Origin: Vibrio hyugaensis
GTDB taxonomy: Bacteria; Pseudomonadota; Gammaproteobacteria; Enterobacterales; Vibrionaceae
Assembly: GCF_002906655.1 (NCBI RefSeq)
Contig: NZ_CP025794.1
Span: 930,001 to 994,000, forward strand
DNA length: 64,000 nucleotides
Reading direction: 5' to 3'
The translations under genes and the position numbers were made by a program. The notes under the pieces were generated by a model that saw only the letters and a program-made list of their open reading frames with translations, made no database searches and had not been told where the DNA came from. How positions within the stretch are numbered: the first letter of the stretch is position 1; each line of letters begins with the position of its first letter. Below are positions 18,397 to 26,978 of this stretch, piece after piece.

Positions 18397-19656
18397 TTAT
18401 TGTTTTGGGTAAAGCAATTCGATGTCGCGCTGAGCCCAGACTTCTGCCAAGTTTTTCTTCACGGTGAAGCGGCTAAAGTCTGTTTCTGTTGCCAGTTTTA
18501 TCCACTCATGTTTTTCCATTGCCACACCTGCTTTAAGGTAGATAGGCGTCATGCGCTCTACGCGGCGAGGATTATCTTTTGCGGTGTATGGCCAGTCAGA
18601 CGCTGGATCTTGGTAAGTCGCCATTAGCTGGATGCCTTGTGCTAATGAGCCACCTTTTTTGTTTTCGTAATGCCATAAGTCGATGCCCAATTTGTCGCCA
18701 ATTTGAGCGATACCAACCAACGGGTCTAAGCTGAAGTAGTGATAGTGGTATGCACGAGTACGTTCGATTTCATGAGGTTGAGAGCCGTCTTTCTCGAACT
18801 GTGTGTCAACACGCATCTTGCCTTTTTGAACCATCTGTTTTGCAAGCGCGTCATTGCCTAAGAAGTACGCAATGCTCGCCACCTGGAAATCGTACCAAGT
18901 GCCGTGATTATTCATTGCTGCCGCTTCGCCTTTAGGGCCACCCGATAAGTCATCAACGATCAACCAATCTAAGTAATCGCTGTACCATTGAGTAATTTGT
19001 TGCTCGTCTTTATCAGTCCAAGCAGGAGATAACGATAGGATTGCGATGGAATCCAACATGCGGTCAGCAAGTGTACGTGTATCAATAATGCCGCCGCGAC
19101 GACCTTCTGCACGTCCAGGGACGCCTTGGCCATAATTTACGTTCGGATTCATTTTGGTGGTATCGTTCATAAACCAAGTGCGGATGTATTCAATGCCTTG
19201 CTTCGCGTATTTTTCGTCTTGGCTAAAGTAGTACGCTAGCGAGAGTGCACGAACAGAGCGCGTAAAGTGACCAATGCGTTTTGAATCCGTCTCGGCAGTT
19301 TTAGACGCTGGGTTAGTTTTTCCATCGTGACGAATCCACGGTAAACCATCCTCTTTTGACTCATCTGGCCACCAGTATGGGCTGATACTCATGTAGTCAT
19401 TTTTGCTGCCACTTGGTGGTGTCATGCCTTTATCAGCAACAGAGAAAGGGCCATCTTTCATTGCCAATTCGGCTTCTTCAATCAAACGCTCATATGCGTC
19501 TTTCATCGAATCACTAGCCTTATCTGACTGTAAAACGGCACGGTTTTGTTCAAGCGTAGATTCATCAAGAAACACAAAGTCTGCAGCAAGAGTGTTAGCA
19601 CTAAAAAGAACGGCGCTGAGGCAGGTTGCTAGATGTAGAGGTCGTAGGGATTTCAT
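18397..19656 (-). CDS. Periplasmic alginate lyase, PF05426 superfamily (PL38- or PL5-like)
   Basis: A 419-residue protein with a Sec signal (LHLATCLSAVLFSANTLA, cleaved near residue 25) and an alpha/alpha-toroid alginate_lyase domain. Visible features are YMSISPYWWPDESK (N-terminal cleft), the NNHGTWYD segment (Asn-His pair of the active site) and ERTRAYHYHYFSLDPLVGIAQI near the C-terminal half. The family covers PL5 and the newer PL38. The SPYWWPD block is, from memory, more like PL38, so the exact family is uncertain. It is expected in the periplasm, cleaving oligomers that come in through the adjacent KdgM porin. It is first in a two-gene operon. Confidence 0.82.
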   Translation of the reverse strand: MKSLRPLHLATCLSAVLFSANTLAADFVFLDESTLEQNRAVLQSDKASDSMKDAYERLIEEAELAMKDGPFSVADKGMTPPSGSKNDYMSISPYWWPDESKEDGLPWIRHDGKTNPASKTAETDSKRIGHFTRSVRALSLAYYFSQDEKYAKQGIEYIRTWFMNDTTKMNPNVNYGQGVPGRAEGRRGGIIDTRTLADRMLDSIAILSLSPAWTDKDEQQITQWYSDYLDWLIVDDLSGGPKGEAAAMNNHGTWYDFQVASIAYFLGNDALAKQMVQKGKMRVDTQFEKDGSQPHEIERTRAYHYHYFSLDPLVGIAQIGDKLGIDLWHYENKKGGSLAQGIQLMATYQDPASDWPYTAKDNPRRVERMTPIYLKAGVAMEKHEWIKLATETDFSRFTVKKNLAEVWAQRDIELLYPKQ

Positions 19657-19894
19657 TATTATCGGCCTTTTATCTTGAGTTTAAATACTACAAATATAGT
19701 ACCTAGCCGATGTTAGCGGTTCTGTGAATTAGATCTAATTGTATGACTTATTGGGTCTATAAGACTTTGTTACAAACTTCAAAAAACACACTAAACCATT
19801 GATAAATATTATATTGCGCAATATACCCCTTCATCATTTGTCTTAATGTTTATAGAAAAAATGTGCTCTACCGCATATTTTTGCACCAAATAAG

Positions 19895-19922
19895 TTCACT
19901 TTTATTTGTCATACAATATAAT
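19895..19922 (+). promoter_or_regulatory. Promoter with operator between -35 and -10
   Basis: A -35 TTCACT (19895-19900), a 16-base spacer and a perfect -10 TATAAT (19917-19922). The spacer contains TTGTCATACAA (19906-19916), a perfect TTGT-N3-ACAA site abutting the -10. A repressor bound here would block RNA polymerase directly. Transcription runs rightwards into the sORF and terminator, not into the leftward lyase operon. Confidence 0.55.
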
Positions 19923-20120
19923 CAATTTAACTTTTTGAGACACAGAACAGAAATTTAGTATTGACGGCTTATTTTTCTCTACATCTTTCATCGATAGAAA
20001 CTCGTTAGTTGGTTAGGCATCATCGGTATGAGAAGTCATCACCCATATAAGGCTGAAAATATGGGTGGTAAAAAAAGAGAAAACAGAAACAGAGCATAGT
20101 GATTAAGATTGGTGAGATTA

Positions 20121-20249
20121 ATGAACTTTTCCATGGTGAAGAAGACCATCTTGTCGTCGTTACTTACTGTCGCTCAGATACTAATGGTGCTAAGTAGTTT
20201 ATTGCTACTTCCTTCTGTTGCCGTCCTTGTCGGGCTGCGATGGTTATAG
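20121..20249 (+). CDS. Small hydrophobic protein, 42 residues
   Basis: Codons from the ATG at 20121 give MNFSMVKKTIL, then a long hydrophobic stretch rich in Leu and Val (about residues 10-39), ending in GLRWL. The composition is that of a single-span membrane peptide with an N-terminal positive patch. GGTGAG precedes the ATG by about 4 bases, which is a rather short spacing. No homologue is recognised. It is the only plausible ORF within the predicted operator-controlled transcript. Confidence 0.4.
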   Translation: MNFSMVKKTILSSLLTVAQILMVLSSLLLLPSVAVLVGLRWL

Positions 20250-20565
20250 GTAGAACTAGCACGAAGGAACCAAACAGCAAGAGACTGCTTATATAGAAGG
20301 ACCCGAATAAAGAAGCTTCAGGTTTAGTGATATAAAGACTTGAAGTGGATATAGAAGATTAGTTGCTCCCATATCATAACAACACTTTACAGAGCCTAGC
20401 TTTGTTGAACTTTGCAATGATTGTCGAAGATCTTACAGCGAAATGAGCTAAGCAGCGATGGAAGATATACCCCTCGAGTATCTTCCTGCTACATCCAGAA
20501 CCTCGTTTCTCTGTTCTATTGCAATCCAACAGAGCCCTTGGCTCAGACGGTATCTCTACCGTTTT

Positions 20566-20601
20566 CGCCCACGCATTACAGGCATGTGTGGGCGTTTTTT
20601 T
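20566..20601 (+). terminator. Strong intrinsic terminator ending the candidate RNA
   Basis: CGCCCACGCAT and ATGTGTGGGCG form an 11-bp stem with one G-T pair, a 7-base loop and seven T. No annotated gene ends just upstream, so it marks the 3' end of a non-obvious transcript. Confidence 0.88.
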
Positions 20602-20843
20602 ATCTATAAAGTCATACAAATCCTACAAAAACTTTCGTCAATTCGCGTTAAGAAGCCACTACTCGGCATCAATTTGAATCAAGCTTTGAACCAAAGCGGT
20701 GCGTCGTATTGCTCTGTTATTCGGGGATTACTTAACCTTGGTGCACCCTTCCCCTTTTGAGTGCAATGTCAATATCCGATCCTGATCACTTGTATGATTA
20801 TTGAAAACACCCATTCCGGATCATTCGTCACGGTTTTGAGTTA

Positions 20844-20854
20844 TTGTACTACAA
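20844..20854. promoter_or_regulatory. Operator TTGTACTACAA before symporter 1
   Basis: A perfect TTGT-N3-ACAA palindrome 60 bases before the symporter ATG. The context TTGAGTTA..AAATA is nearly the same as that of the site before the second symporter. Confidence 0.55.
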
Positions 20855-20914
20855 ATACAAAAACTGATGGTTAGTATTGCCTCAAGACATTAAATAACTA
20901 TCAAAGGTCTAAAG

Positions 20915-22696
20915 ATGGAACTCAATACCCTTATTGTAGGCATCTACTTTCTATTCTTAATTGCAATAGGTTGGATGTTCAGAACTTTTACCAATACAAC
21001 TAGTGACTACTTCCGAGGCGGCGGCAACATGCTTTGGTGGATGGTAGGTGCGACAGCCTTTATGACGCAGTTCTCTGCATGGACGTTTACTGGTGCAGCT
21101 GGTAAAGCTTATAACGATGGTTTCGCGGTTGCGGTTATTTTCTTAGCAAACGCATTCGGTTACTTCATGAACTTTGCATACTTTGCACCAAAATTCCGAC
21201 AACTACGCGTTGTGACGGTAATTGAAGCAATACGTATGCGCTTTGGTTCAACCAATGAGCAAGTATTCACTTGGTCTTCAATGCCAAACAGTGTGGTATC
21301 TGCTGGTGTTTGGTTGAATGCCCTCGCTATCATCGCTTCCGGTATTTTTGGATTCGATATGACAGCGACAATCTGGATCACAGGTTTAGTGGTACTGATG
21401 ATGTCGGTAACCGGTGGCTCTTGGGCGGTTATCGCGTCTGATTTCATGCAGATGGTTATCATCATGGCGGTGACGGTGACTTGTGCAGTGGTTGCGATCG
21501 TTCAAGGTGGTGGCATCACAGAGGTTATTAACAACTTCCCTGTCGCAGAGGGCGGTTCTTTCGTCTCTGGTAACAACCTGAACTACCTAAGCATCTTTAG
21601 CATTTGGGCGTTCTTCATCTTTGTTAAGCAGTTCTCTATTACCAACAACATGTTGAACTCTTACCGCTACCTTGCAGCAAAAGACTCGAAGAATGCCAAA
21701 AAAGCGGCATTGCTAGCATGCGTACTGATGCTGGGCGGTGTATTCATTTGGTTTATGCCTTCTTGGTACATTGCGGGTCAAGGCGTTGACCTATCAGCCG
21801 CTTACCCAGATGCAGGCAGCAAAGCAGGCGACTTCGCTTACCTTTACTTCGTACAAGAATACATGCCAGCAGGTATGGTTGGCCTTCTCGTAGCAGCAAT
21901 GTTTGCCGCGACCATGTCTTCAATGGATTCAGGCCTAAACCGCAACTCTGGTATTTTCGTTAAGAACTTCTACGAACCAGTAATTCGTAAAGGTCAGGCA
22001 TCAGAAAAAGAGCTAGTGACAGTATCGAAAATTACGTCAACTGTGTTTGGTATTGCCATTATCCTTGTTGCTCAATTTATCAACTCATTGAAAGGTCTGA
22101 GCCTGTTCGACACTATGATGTACGTTGGTGCATTGATCGGCTTCCCAATGACCATTCCTGCATTCCTAGGCTTCTTTATTAAGAAAACGCCAGACTGGGC
22201 TGGTTGGGGAACACTGATCGTAGGTGGCTTAGTCTCTTACATTGTTGGTTTTGTCATCACTGCTGACATGGTTTCATCAACATTCGGTCTTGAAGAACTA
22301 ACAAAACGTGAATGGTCAGATGTTAAAGTTGCCATTGGTCTAATCGGTCACATTACTTTGACAGGCGGCTTCTTCGTACTATCAACGCTGTTCTACAAGC
22401 CTCTCACAGAGAAACGTCAGGCAGACGTTGATAAGTTCTTCGACAACCTATCGACTCCACTTGTTTCTGAATCAGCAGAGCAGAAAGCGCTAGATAACAA
22501 ACAACGTCAGATGCTTGGTAAGCTTATCGCAGTCGCTGGTGTAGGTGTCATGCTGATGGCGGCATTACCTAACCCAATGTGGGGACGCCTAGTCTTCATC
22601 TTGTGTGGTGCAATCGTTGGTGGTGTGGGTCTACTGCTTGTTAAAGCCGTTGACGATACCGGTACGAATATCCAAGAAACTGCAACAGAAAACTAA
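20915..22696 (+). CDS. SSS-family sodium:solute symporter, probable alginate oligomer/DEH uptake, copy 1
   Basis: A 593-residue inner-membrane symporter of the SSS family with about 13 hydrophobic segments. It opens GIYFLFLIAIGWMFRTFT, has the conserved DYFRGGGNMLWWMVG in TM1-2, and contains MFAATMSSMDSGLNRNSGIF, the sodium-site helix region. In Vibrio splendidus, oligoalginate uptake depends on ToaA/B/C symporters of this family, and neighbours here (porins, PL17, KdgF) fit that role. A second copy lies 415 bases downstream. Which of the Toa paralogues it matches cannot be told without alignment. It has its own operator and a weak hairpin follows it. Confidence 0.88.
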   Translation: MELNTLIVGIYFLFLIAIGWMFRTFTNTTSDYFRGGGNMLWWMVGATAFMTQFSAWTFTGAAGKAYNDGFAVAVIFLANAFGYFMNFAYFAPKFRQLRVVTVIEAIRMRFGSTNEQVFTWSSMPNSVVSAGVWLNALAIIASGIFGFDMTATIWITGLVVLMMSVTGGSWAVIASDFMQMVIIMAVTVTCAVVAIVQGGGITEVINNFPVAEGGSFVSGNNLNYLSIFSIWAFFIFVKQFSITNNMLNSYRYLAAKDSKNAKKAALLACVLMLGGVFIWFMPSWYIAGQGVDLSAAYPDAGSKAGDFAYLYFVQEYMPAGMVGLLVAAMFAATMSSMDSGLNRNSGIFVKNFYEPVIRKGQASEKELVTVSKITSTVFGIAIILVAQFINSLKGLSLFDTMMYVGALIGFPMTIPAFLGFFIKKTPDWAGWGTLIVGGLVSYIVGFVITADMVSSTFGLEELTKREWSDVKVAIGLIGHITLTGGFFVLSTLFYKPLTEKRQADVDKFFDNLSTPLVSESAEQKALDNKQRQMLGKLIAVAGVGVMLMAALPNPMWGRLVFILCGAIVGGVGLLLVKAVDDTGTNIQETATEN

Positions 22697-23110
22697 ATCT
22701 CCACTTATGAAGCGGTTGGCCTCAGCCGCTTCACTTTTCTTGTATCACTCACGCCTATCTTTTTACTTTTTTGTTAAATCCGTTGCGGTAAGACATTAAA
22801 CAACTAGCGAATTTAACAAAGAAATAATCATACAAAACATTCAAAATGTATAACCAAAAATTATTGTTGTTACGATAATGGAAACGAATTGGGGACATTT
22901 TCTACTGACAAAATTCTTCATAAGTTATTGAATAATCGATTTTAAGTTCACATATATCAATCATCGCTGATAGAAGCAGAAGAATGTACTGGGTCATTTT
23001 GATTTTCAGTATTAATCACTTCATCACACAATTGAATTATTGTAGTACAAATAAAAAATCGAACGGATAATATATCCAGCAGAAATCAATGACTATGAGA
23101 AGGTCTAAAA
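22697..23110. other. Intergenic region between the tandem symporters
   Basis: The 414 bases hold a weak hairpin (GAAGCGG with CCGCTTC, 22709-22732, poor T-run), a degenerate half site (ATCATACAA, 22827-22835) and a perfect operator at 23040-23050. The second symporter therefore has its own promoter. Confidence 0.5.
23040..23050. promoter_or_regulatory. Operator TTGTAGTACAA before symporter 2
   Basis: A perfect TTGT-N3-ACAA palindrome 61 bases before the ATG, in the same flanking context (TTGAATTA..AAATA) as the copy before symporter 1. The promoters were apparently duplicated with the genes. Confidence 0.55.
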
Positions 23111-24895
23111 ATGGAACTCAATACCCTGATTGTTGGCATCTATTTCCTATTCCTCATTGCGATAGGCTGGATGTTTAGAACGTTTACAAGCACGACAAGT
23201 GATTACTTCCGCGGGGGCGGCAACATGCTGTGGTGGATGGTGGGCGCAACCGCGTTCATGACCCAGTTCAGTGCATGGACATTTACTGGTGCGGCTGGTA
23301 AAGCGTATACCGATGGTTTCGCAGTTGCGACTATCTTCCTGGCGAATGCATTCGGTTATTTAATGAACTATTTGTACTTCGCTCCAAAATTCCGTCAACT
23401 GCGCGTCATTACACCAATTGATGCAATTCGTATGCGCTTTGGCCGTTTCAATGAGCAAGTATTCACTTGGTCTGGCATGCCAAGCAGTGTCATTTCAGCA
23501 GGTATTTGGCTTAACGGTTTGGCGATCATCGCATCGGGCATTTTCGGCTTCGATATGACGACGACAATTTGGATCACAGGTTTAGTAGTATTGATGATGT
23601 CGGTAACCGGCGGCTCTTGGGCAGTTATCGCTTCTGACTTCATGCAGATGGTCATCATTATGGCGGTAACCGTAACTTGTGCTGTAGTAGCAGTCGTGAA
23701 AGGCGGCGGCATCACTGAGATCATTGCAAACTTCCCTGTTCAAGAAAATGGCTCTTTCGTAACTGGTAACAACCTGAACTACCTCAGTATTTTTGGTATC
23801 TGGGCAGTGTTCATCTTCTTGAAGCAGTTTTCTATCAACAACAACATGTTGAACTGCCATCGTTACTTAGCAGCGAAAGACTCAAAGAACGCAAAGAAAG
23901 CAGCATTGCTAGCGTGTGTGTTAATGACAATGGGCGTGCTAATTTGGTTTACCCCTTCTTGGTTCATTGCCAGCCAAGGTGTTGACCTAGCAGCACATTA
24001 CCCTGAAGCAGGCTCTAAAGCGGGTGACTTTGCTTACTTGTACTTTGTTGAGCAATACATGCCAGCTGGCATGGTGGGTCTTCTGATTTCAGCCATGTTC
24101 GCAGCGACAATGTCTTCTATGGACTCAGGTCTAAACCGTAACTCTGGCATCTTTGTGATGAACTTCTACTTGCCGATTCTGCGCCCGAACGCGACAGAAA
24201 AAGAGCTGATGATTGTGTCAAAAATCACATCAACTTTCTTCGGTATTGCCATCATCTTGATTGCATTGTTCATCAACTCGTTAAAAGGTTTGAGCCTGTT
24301 TGACACCATGATGTACGTGGGTGCTTTGATTGGTTTCCCTATGACCATCCCAGCATTCTGTGGCTTCTTTATTAAGCGAACACCAGACTGGGCCGGCTGG
24401 GGCACACTTGTGGTAGGCGGTATCGTGTCTTACACAGTTGGTTTTGTGATTACACCAGAAATGGTTCAAAACTGGCTTGGCCTAGAGCAGCTGACAAGCC
24501 GTGAATGGTCAGACTTGAAAGTAGCCGTTGGCTTGATTGGTCACTTGGTATTTACCGCTGGTTTCTTTGCCTTGTCGACATTGTTCTACAAGCCGCTTGA
24601 AGAAAAACGCCAACAAGACGTTGACCGCTTCTTCAATAACTTAGCAACACCATTAGTTTCTGATTCAACAGAGCAAAAGAAACTGGACAACAAACAACGC
24701 CAAATGTTGGGCTCTTTAATTGCGGTATCCGGCGTGGGCGTGATGGCAATGTTCTTACTGCCTAACCCGCTCTGGGGACGAATGATTTTTGTATTCTGTG
24801 GTGTGATTGTCCTTGGCGTCGGTGTAGCACTGATGAAAGCGGTCGATAGCAATGCAGAACAAGCAAATAATAAAGTGACACCAGCGGAAAGCTAA
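23111..24895 (+). CDS. SSS-family sodium:solute symporter, probable alginate oligomer/DEH uptake, copy 2
   Basis: A 594-residue paralogue of the preceding gene. The first 80 residues are almost identical to copy 1, and most transmembrane segments match. Differences cluster around residues 120-145, the loop near 315-325 and the C-terminus (VTPAES). Same topology, about 13 hydrophobic segments, with the MFAATMSSMDSGLNRNSGIF motif intact. Tandem retention of two such symporters suggests they divide substrates, for example monomer against dimer/trimer or M against G units. It has its own operator and a strong terminator. Confidence 0.88.
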   Translation: MELNTLIVGIYFLFLIAIGWMFRTFTSTTSDYFRGGGNMLWWMVGATAFMTQFSAWTFTGAAGKAYTDGFAVATIFLANAFGYLMNYLYFAPKFRQLRVITPIDAIRMRFGRFNEQVFTWSGMPSSVISAGIWLNGLAIIASGIFGFDMTTTIWITGLVVLMMSVTGGSWAVIASDFMQMVIIMAVTVTCAVVAVVKGGGITEIIANFPVQENGSFVTGNNLNYLSIFGIWAVFIFLKQFSINNNMLNCHRYLAAKDSKNAKKAALLACVLMTMGVLIWFTPSWFIASQGVDLAAHYPEAGSKAGDFAYLYFVEQYMPAGMVGLLISAMFAATMSSMDSGLNRNSGIFVMNFYLPILRPNATEKELMIVSKITSTFFGIAIILIALFINSLKGLSLFDTMMYVGALIGFPMTIPAFCGFFIKRTPDWAGWGTLVVGGIVSYTVGFVITPEMVQNWLGLEQLTSREWSDLKVAVGLIGHLVFTAGFFALSTLFYKPLEEKRQQDVDRFFNNLATPLVSDSTEQKKLDNKQRQMLGSLIAVSGVGVMAMFLLPNPLWGRMIFVFCGVIVLGVGVALMKAVDSNAEQANNKVTPAES

Positions 24896-24947
24896 TCGCT
24901 AAACTGGGTTGGCAAATCAACAATAAATAGTACACCCTCCTCCTCGA

Positions 24948-24981
24948 TAAAGTGGCTACTCTCGTAGCCACTTTATTTTTT
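24948..24981 (+). terminator. Intrinsic terminator after symporter 2
   Basis: TAAAGTGGCTAC and GTAGCCACTTTA form a 12-bp perfect stem with a TCTC loop, followed by six T. Confidence 0.92.
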
Positions 24982-25150
24982 ATTCGGTTATCAGGCTAAT
25001 CCAACGTCCCTTCAACCTTTCCTATCCAAGTCCTCACAGCAACATCTCATACATAGTGCTTTCCAGTTTACGATGTGAAATCAGCTTTATTGATTCCTCA
25101 TGAAGTGATGGTACCAATAGTTACCTTCCAACCCTTCTGATATGAGCTAC

Positions 25151-25384
25151 TTAGGACATATCCTCTTCTGGCCTCACAGAGGAAGTGTATTGATGTTTTC
25201 GTTGACCACCACCTCTTAGGCATCCCCTTCGCTTATATATCAATGCGAACAGTAAATGAGATGACAACTGGGTACGTCTCGCGACTTTAATTTGTTGGTT
25301 TATCCTTGCCCTAAATACCCCACTGCGAGAGACAAATAAAGGACTAACCTTAATAGCATCACCTTTAACTTGACGGTTCTTCAT
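25151..25384 (-). CDS. Possible small basic protein of unknown function
   Basis: A 77-residue reading frame (MKNRQVKGDAIKVS...) with a good ribosome site, GGAGGTG 9 bases before the ATG, and a basic composition (many Arg and Lys). No family is recognised; a passing resemblance to ArfA-type ribosome rescue peptides is too weak to use. The good ribosome site is the main reason to list it. Confidence 0.28.
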   Translation of the reverse strand: MKNRQVKGDAIKVSPLFVSRSGVFRARINQQIKVARRTQLSSHLLFALIYKRRGCLRGGGQRKHQYTSSVRPEEDMS

Positions 25385-25451
25385 GAGCACACACCTCCAC
25401 TAACAACGTATTGAATGCGTCTCCCCAAGGAAAATGATTGTCTCTCAAACG

Positions 25452-25481
25452 AAAAAAGGCCTAGCGCAATTGCTAGACCTT
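25452..25481 (-). terminator. Intrinsic terminator after the second porin
   Basis: AAGGCCTAGC and GCTAGACCTT pair with one mismatch around GCAATT. Read leftward the stem ends in six T. Confidence 0.8.
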
Positions 25482-25520
25482 CGTTATTCATAAAGCTTGA
25501 ATTAGGCGAAAATAGCCGAA

Positions 25521-26276
25521 TTAGAAGTTGTATTTCAAACCAACACGAGTTCTAAGTTGGCGGTCATCCTCCGCTGATGAGCCATAATCAACCGTCCATA
25601 GCTCGATGTAAGGTCGGAAGTCACCCATTTGGTAACCTGCAATGATACCAGCATCCCACTCAGAATCTTTACCATCTGAAAGTCGAACTTCATCATAGTT
25701 TTTGTTGTAGTTGATTTCATAGCTAAGTTTAATTTTTTGTAAGTCTTTATCTTCAAACTTGTACGAACCAGTCAGTGTCCATTTACCTTGCTCCACCGTT
25801 TTCCCTGCTACGCTGACGCTTGTTCCATCCGTCAGTGTCTTAGTACCAGCATCATCAGTGTACACTTGGAATTCATGACGGTAGCGAAGCGCTGTCGTTA
25901 AACCAAACGATGATTTGTAGCCAACACGAAACTGCGGTTTGTAAGTGGTCTTTTCAGAACCAAAAGTGATCGGCATACCTGGTTGAATGTACCATTGCTT
26001 AGTTAGATTACGAGTCATCGCCCAAGAGAATTCTGAATCGCCACGCTCTACTTGATCCCAGTACTTAGTTGGATCGTTGCTCGCAAACTTTTGCTCAACA
26101 CCTAAAGACAATTTCCAATCATCAAATACATTAGTGCTACCACCAATTTTAATGCGATGAGCAAACTTCTCATCTTCATGCTTGTACTCTGCTCGGTAAT
26201 CAAGTGTTGCAGCAGAAGCTGCTCCAGCTAATAGGGTAGTGGCAACAAGTGCTGCAATTTTTGTCACTGCTTTCAT
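25521..26276 (-). CDS. KdgM-family outer-membrane porin, second copy (KdgN-like)
   Basis: A 251-residue beta-barrel with a Sec signal (MKAVTKIAALVATTLLAGAASA) and the same opening as KdgM after cleavage (LDYRAEYKHEDEKFAHRIKIGG). It ends TRVGLKYNF, the C-terminal phenylalanine expected for BAM-dependent porins. The porin family passes oligo-uronates, and in this locus oligoalginate is the probable cargo. Vibrio alginate loci commonly carry two such porins (KdgM and KdgN). It is transcribed alone from an operator-bearing region. Confidence 0.85.
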   Translation of the reverse strand: MKAVTKIAALVATTLLAGAASAATLDYRAEYKHEDEKFAHRIKIGGSTNVFDDWKLSLGVEQKFASNDPTKYWDQVERGDSEFSWAMTRNLTKQWYIQPGMPITFGSEKTTYKPQFRVGYKSSFGLTTALRYRHEFQVYTDDAGTKTLTDGTSVSVAGKTVEQGKWTLTGSYKFEDKDLQKIKLSYEINYNKNYDEVRLSDGKDSEWDAGIIAGYQMGDFRPYIELWTVDYGSSAEDDRQLRTRVGLKYNF

Positions 26277-26362
26277 TCTGTGTTCTCGCTATCAATTATT
26301 ATATGGATACATCCCGTATCCAAGAGTGCCATAATGCAATCACAACTAAACATATTGCATTA

Positions 26363-26373
26363 ATGTATTACAA
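26363..26373. promoter_or_regulatory. Degenerate operator ATGTATTACAA before the second porin
   Basis: It matches TTGTATTACAA (the site at 29066) at ten of eleven positions. It lies 87 bases upstream of the porin start. A CRP-like TGTGA-N6-TCAAA is at 26404-26419. Confidence 0.42.
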
Positions 26374-26922
26374 ATAATAATATTTTTATTCGTTGAATTA
26401 TTCTGTGATAACAATCAAAAACAGCTTATTCATGACGGATAAATATATTATATCTTCCATAAATGTTAACCATTACTAATTTTGACAAAATAGTTTGTGA
26501 TACACAGTCTAATTTTCAAACCGAAACAAATAAAAATATAAATAGCAGAATGAAGATTTAAATTAACCATACCTAATATTAGCCAACAAAACATGGGGGC
26601 CATTGAGCAACAGGAAAACATCGAAATAGAAAATCTTAAAGAATGCCAAAAACAAAGAAACAAAACCCAAAAAGCCCAGTAAAAACAGTTTTTATGTTTA
26701 CAAAATAAGAAGAGACTACAATCGAAAGTTGATTTCGTTATAGTTTAAAATACTGAAGTTATATATAGAAATGAAAAAGCAAGTAGTCTTACCATTCAAA
26801 ATGCGGAAATAAGAAAACCCACCAAAGCGGTGTTCAGATAAAAATAAAGATCTATTCAGCAACAACCTTAATTATAGCTCACCATTTAAATTAACAAGTA
26901 AGTAGTAAAGTCATTTATTTTA

Positions 26923-26951
26923 AAGACACCCGCAATATAGGCGGGTGTCTT
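26923..26951 (-). terminator. Probable terminator after the CBM32-PL7 gene
   Basis: AAGACACCCGC and GCGGGTGTCTT, an 11-bp perfect stem with a 7-base loop. Read leftward the following sequence is TTTAAAATAAA, so the T-run is weak. Confidence 0.75.
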
Positions 26952-26978
26952 ATTTAAACGAATATGCAGTATTAAGCG

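Larger units (their letters stand above)
19929..20601 (+). ncRNA. Candidate regulated RNA with an embedded small ORF
   Basis: Between the promoter at 19895-19922 and the terminator at 20566-20601 lies a transcript of about 670 nt that carries only a 42-codon ORF and several hairpins, including CGGTA-TCTC-TACCG shortly before the terminator. It could be a small mRNA, a dual-function sRNA or both. I do not recognise it as a known Vibrio sRNA. Confidence 0.4.
19657..20914. other. 1.26-kb intergenic region with operators, sORF and terminator
   Basis: No conventional gene fits. The region contains a near-perfect operator at 19739-19749, a perfect one inside a promoter at 19895-19922, a 42-codon ORF at 20121, a hairpin (GAAGATA with TATCTTC, 20460-20484), a strong terminator at 20566-20601, a degenerate operator AAGTCATACAA at 20609-20619 and a perfect one at 20844-20854 before the symporter. 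The ORF at 20458-20760 on the + strand runs through the terminator and is not credible. Confidence 0.6.
24982..25520. other. Gap between symporter 2 and the second porin
   Basis: Apart from a low-confidence small ORF (25151-25384, minus strand) and the porin terminator at 25452-25481, nothing recognisable is seen. Confidence 0.4.
26277..26978. other. AT-rich intergenic region upstream of the second porin
   Basis: This 702-base stretch is very AT-rich. It contains the degenerate operator at 26363-26373, a CRP-like site at 26404-26419 and the terminator of the PL7 lipoprotein gene at 26923-26951. A 65-codon frame on the minus strand at 26466-26663 is Phe/Cys-rich without a ribosome site and is not accepted as a gene. 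Confidence 0.5.

Noticed and set aside
20458..20760. 100-codon + strand frame
   Set aside because: It runs through the strong terminator at 20566-20601 and has no recognisable features.
26466..26663. 65-codon minus frame rich in Phe and Cys
   Set aside because: No ribosome site; AT-rich sequence makes such frames by chance.
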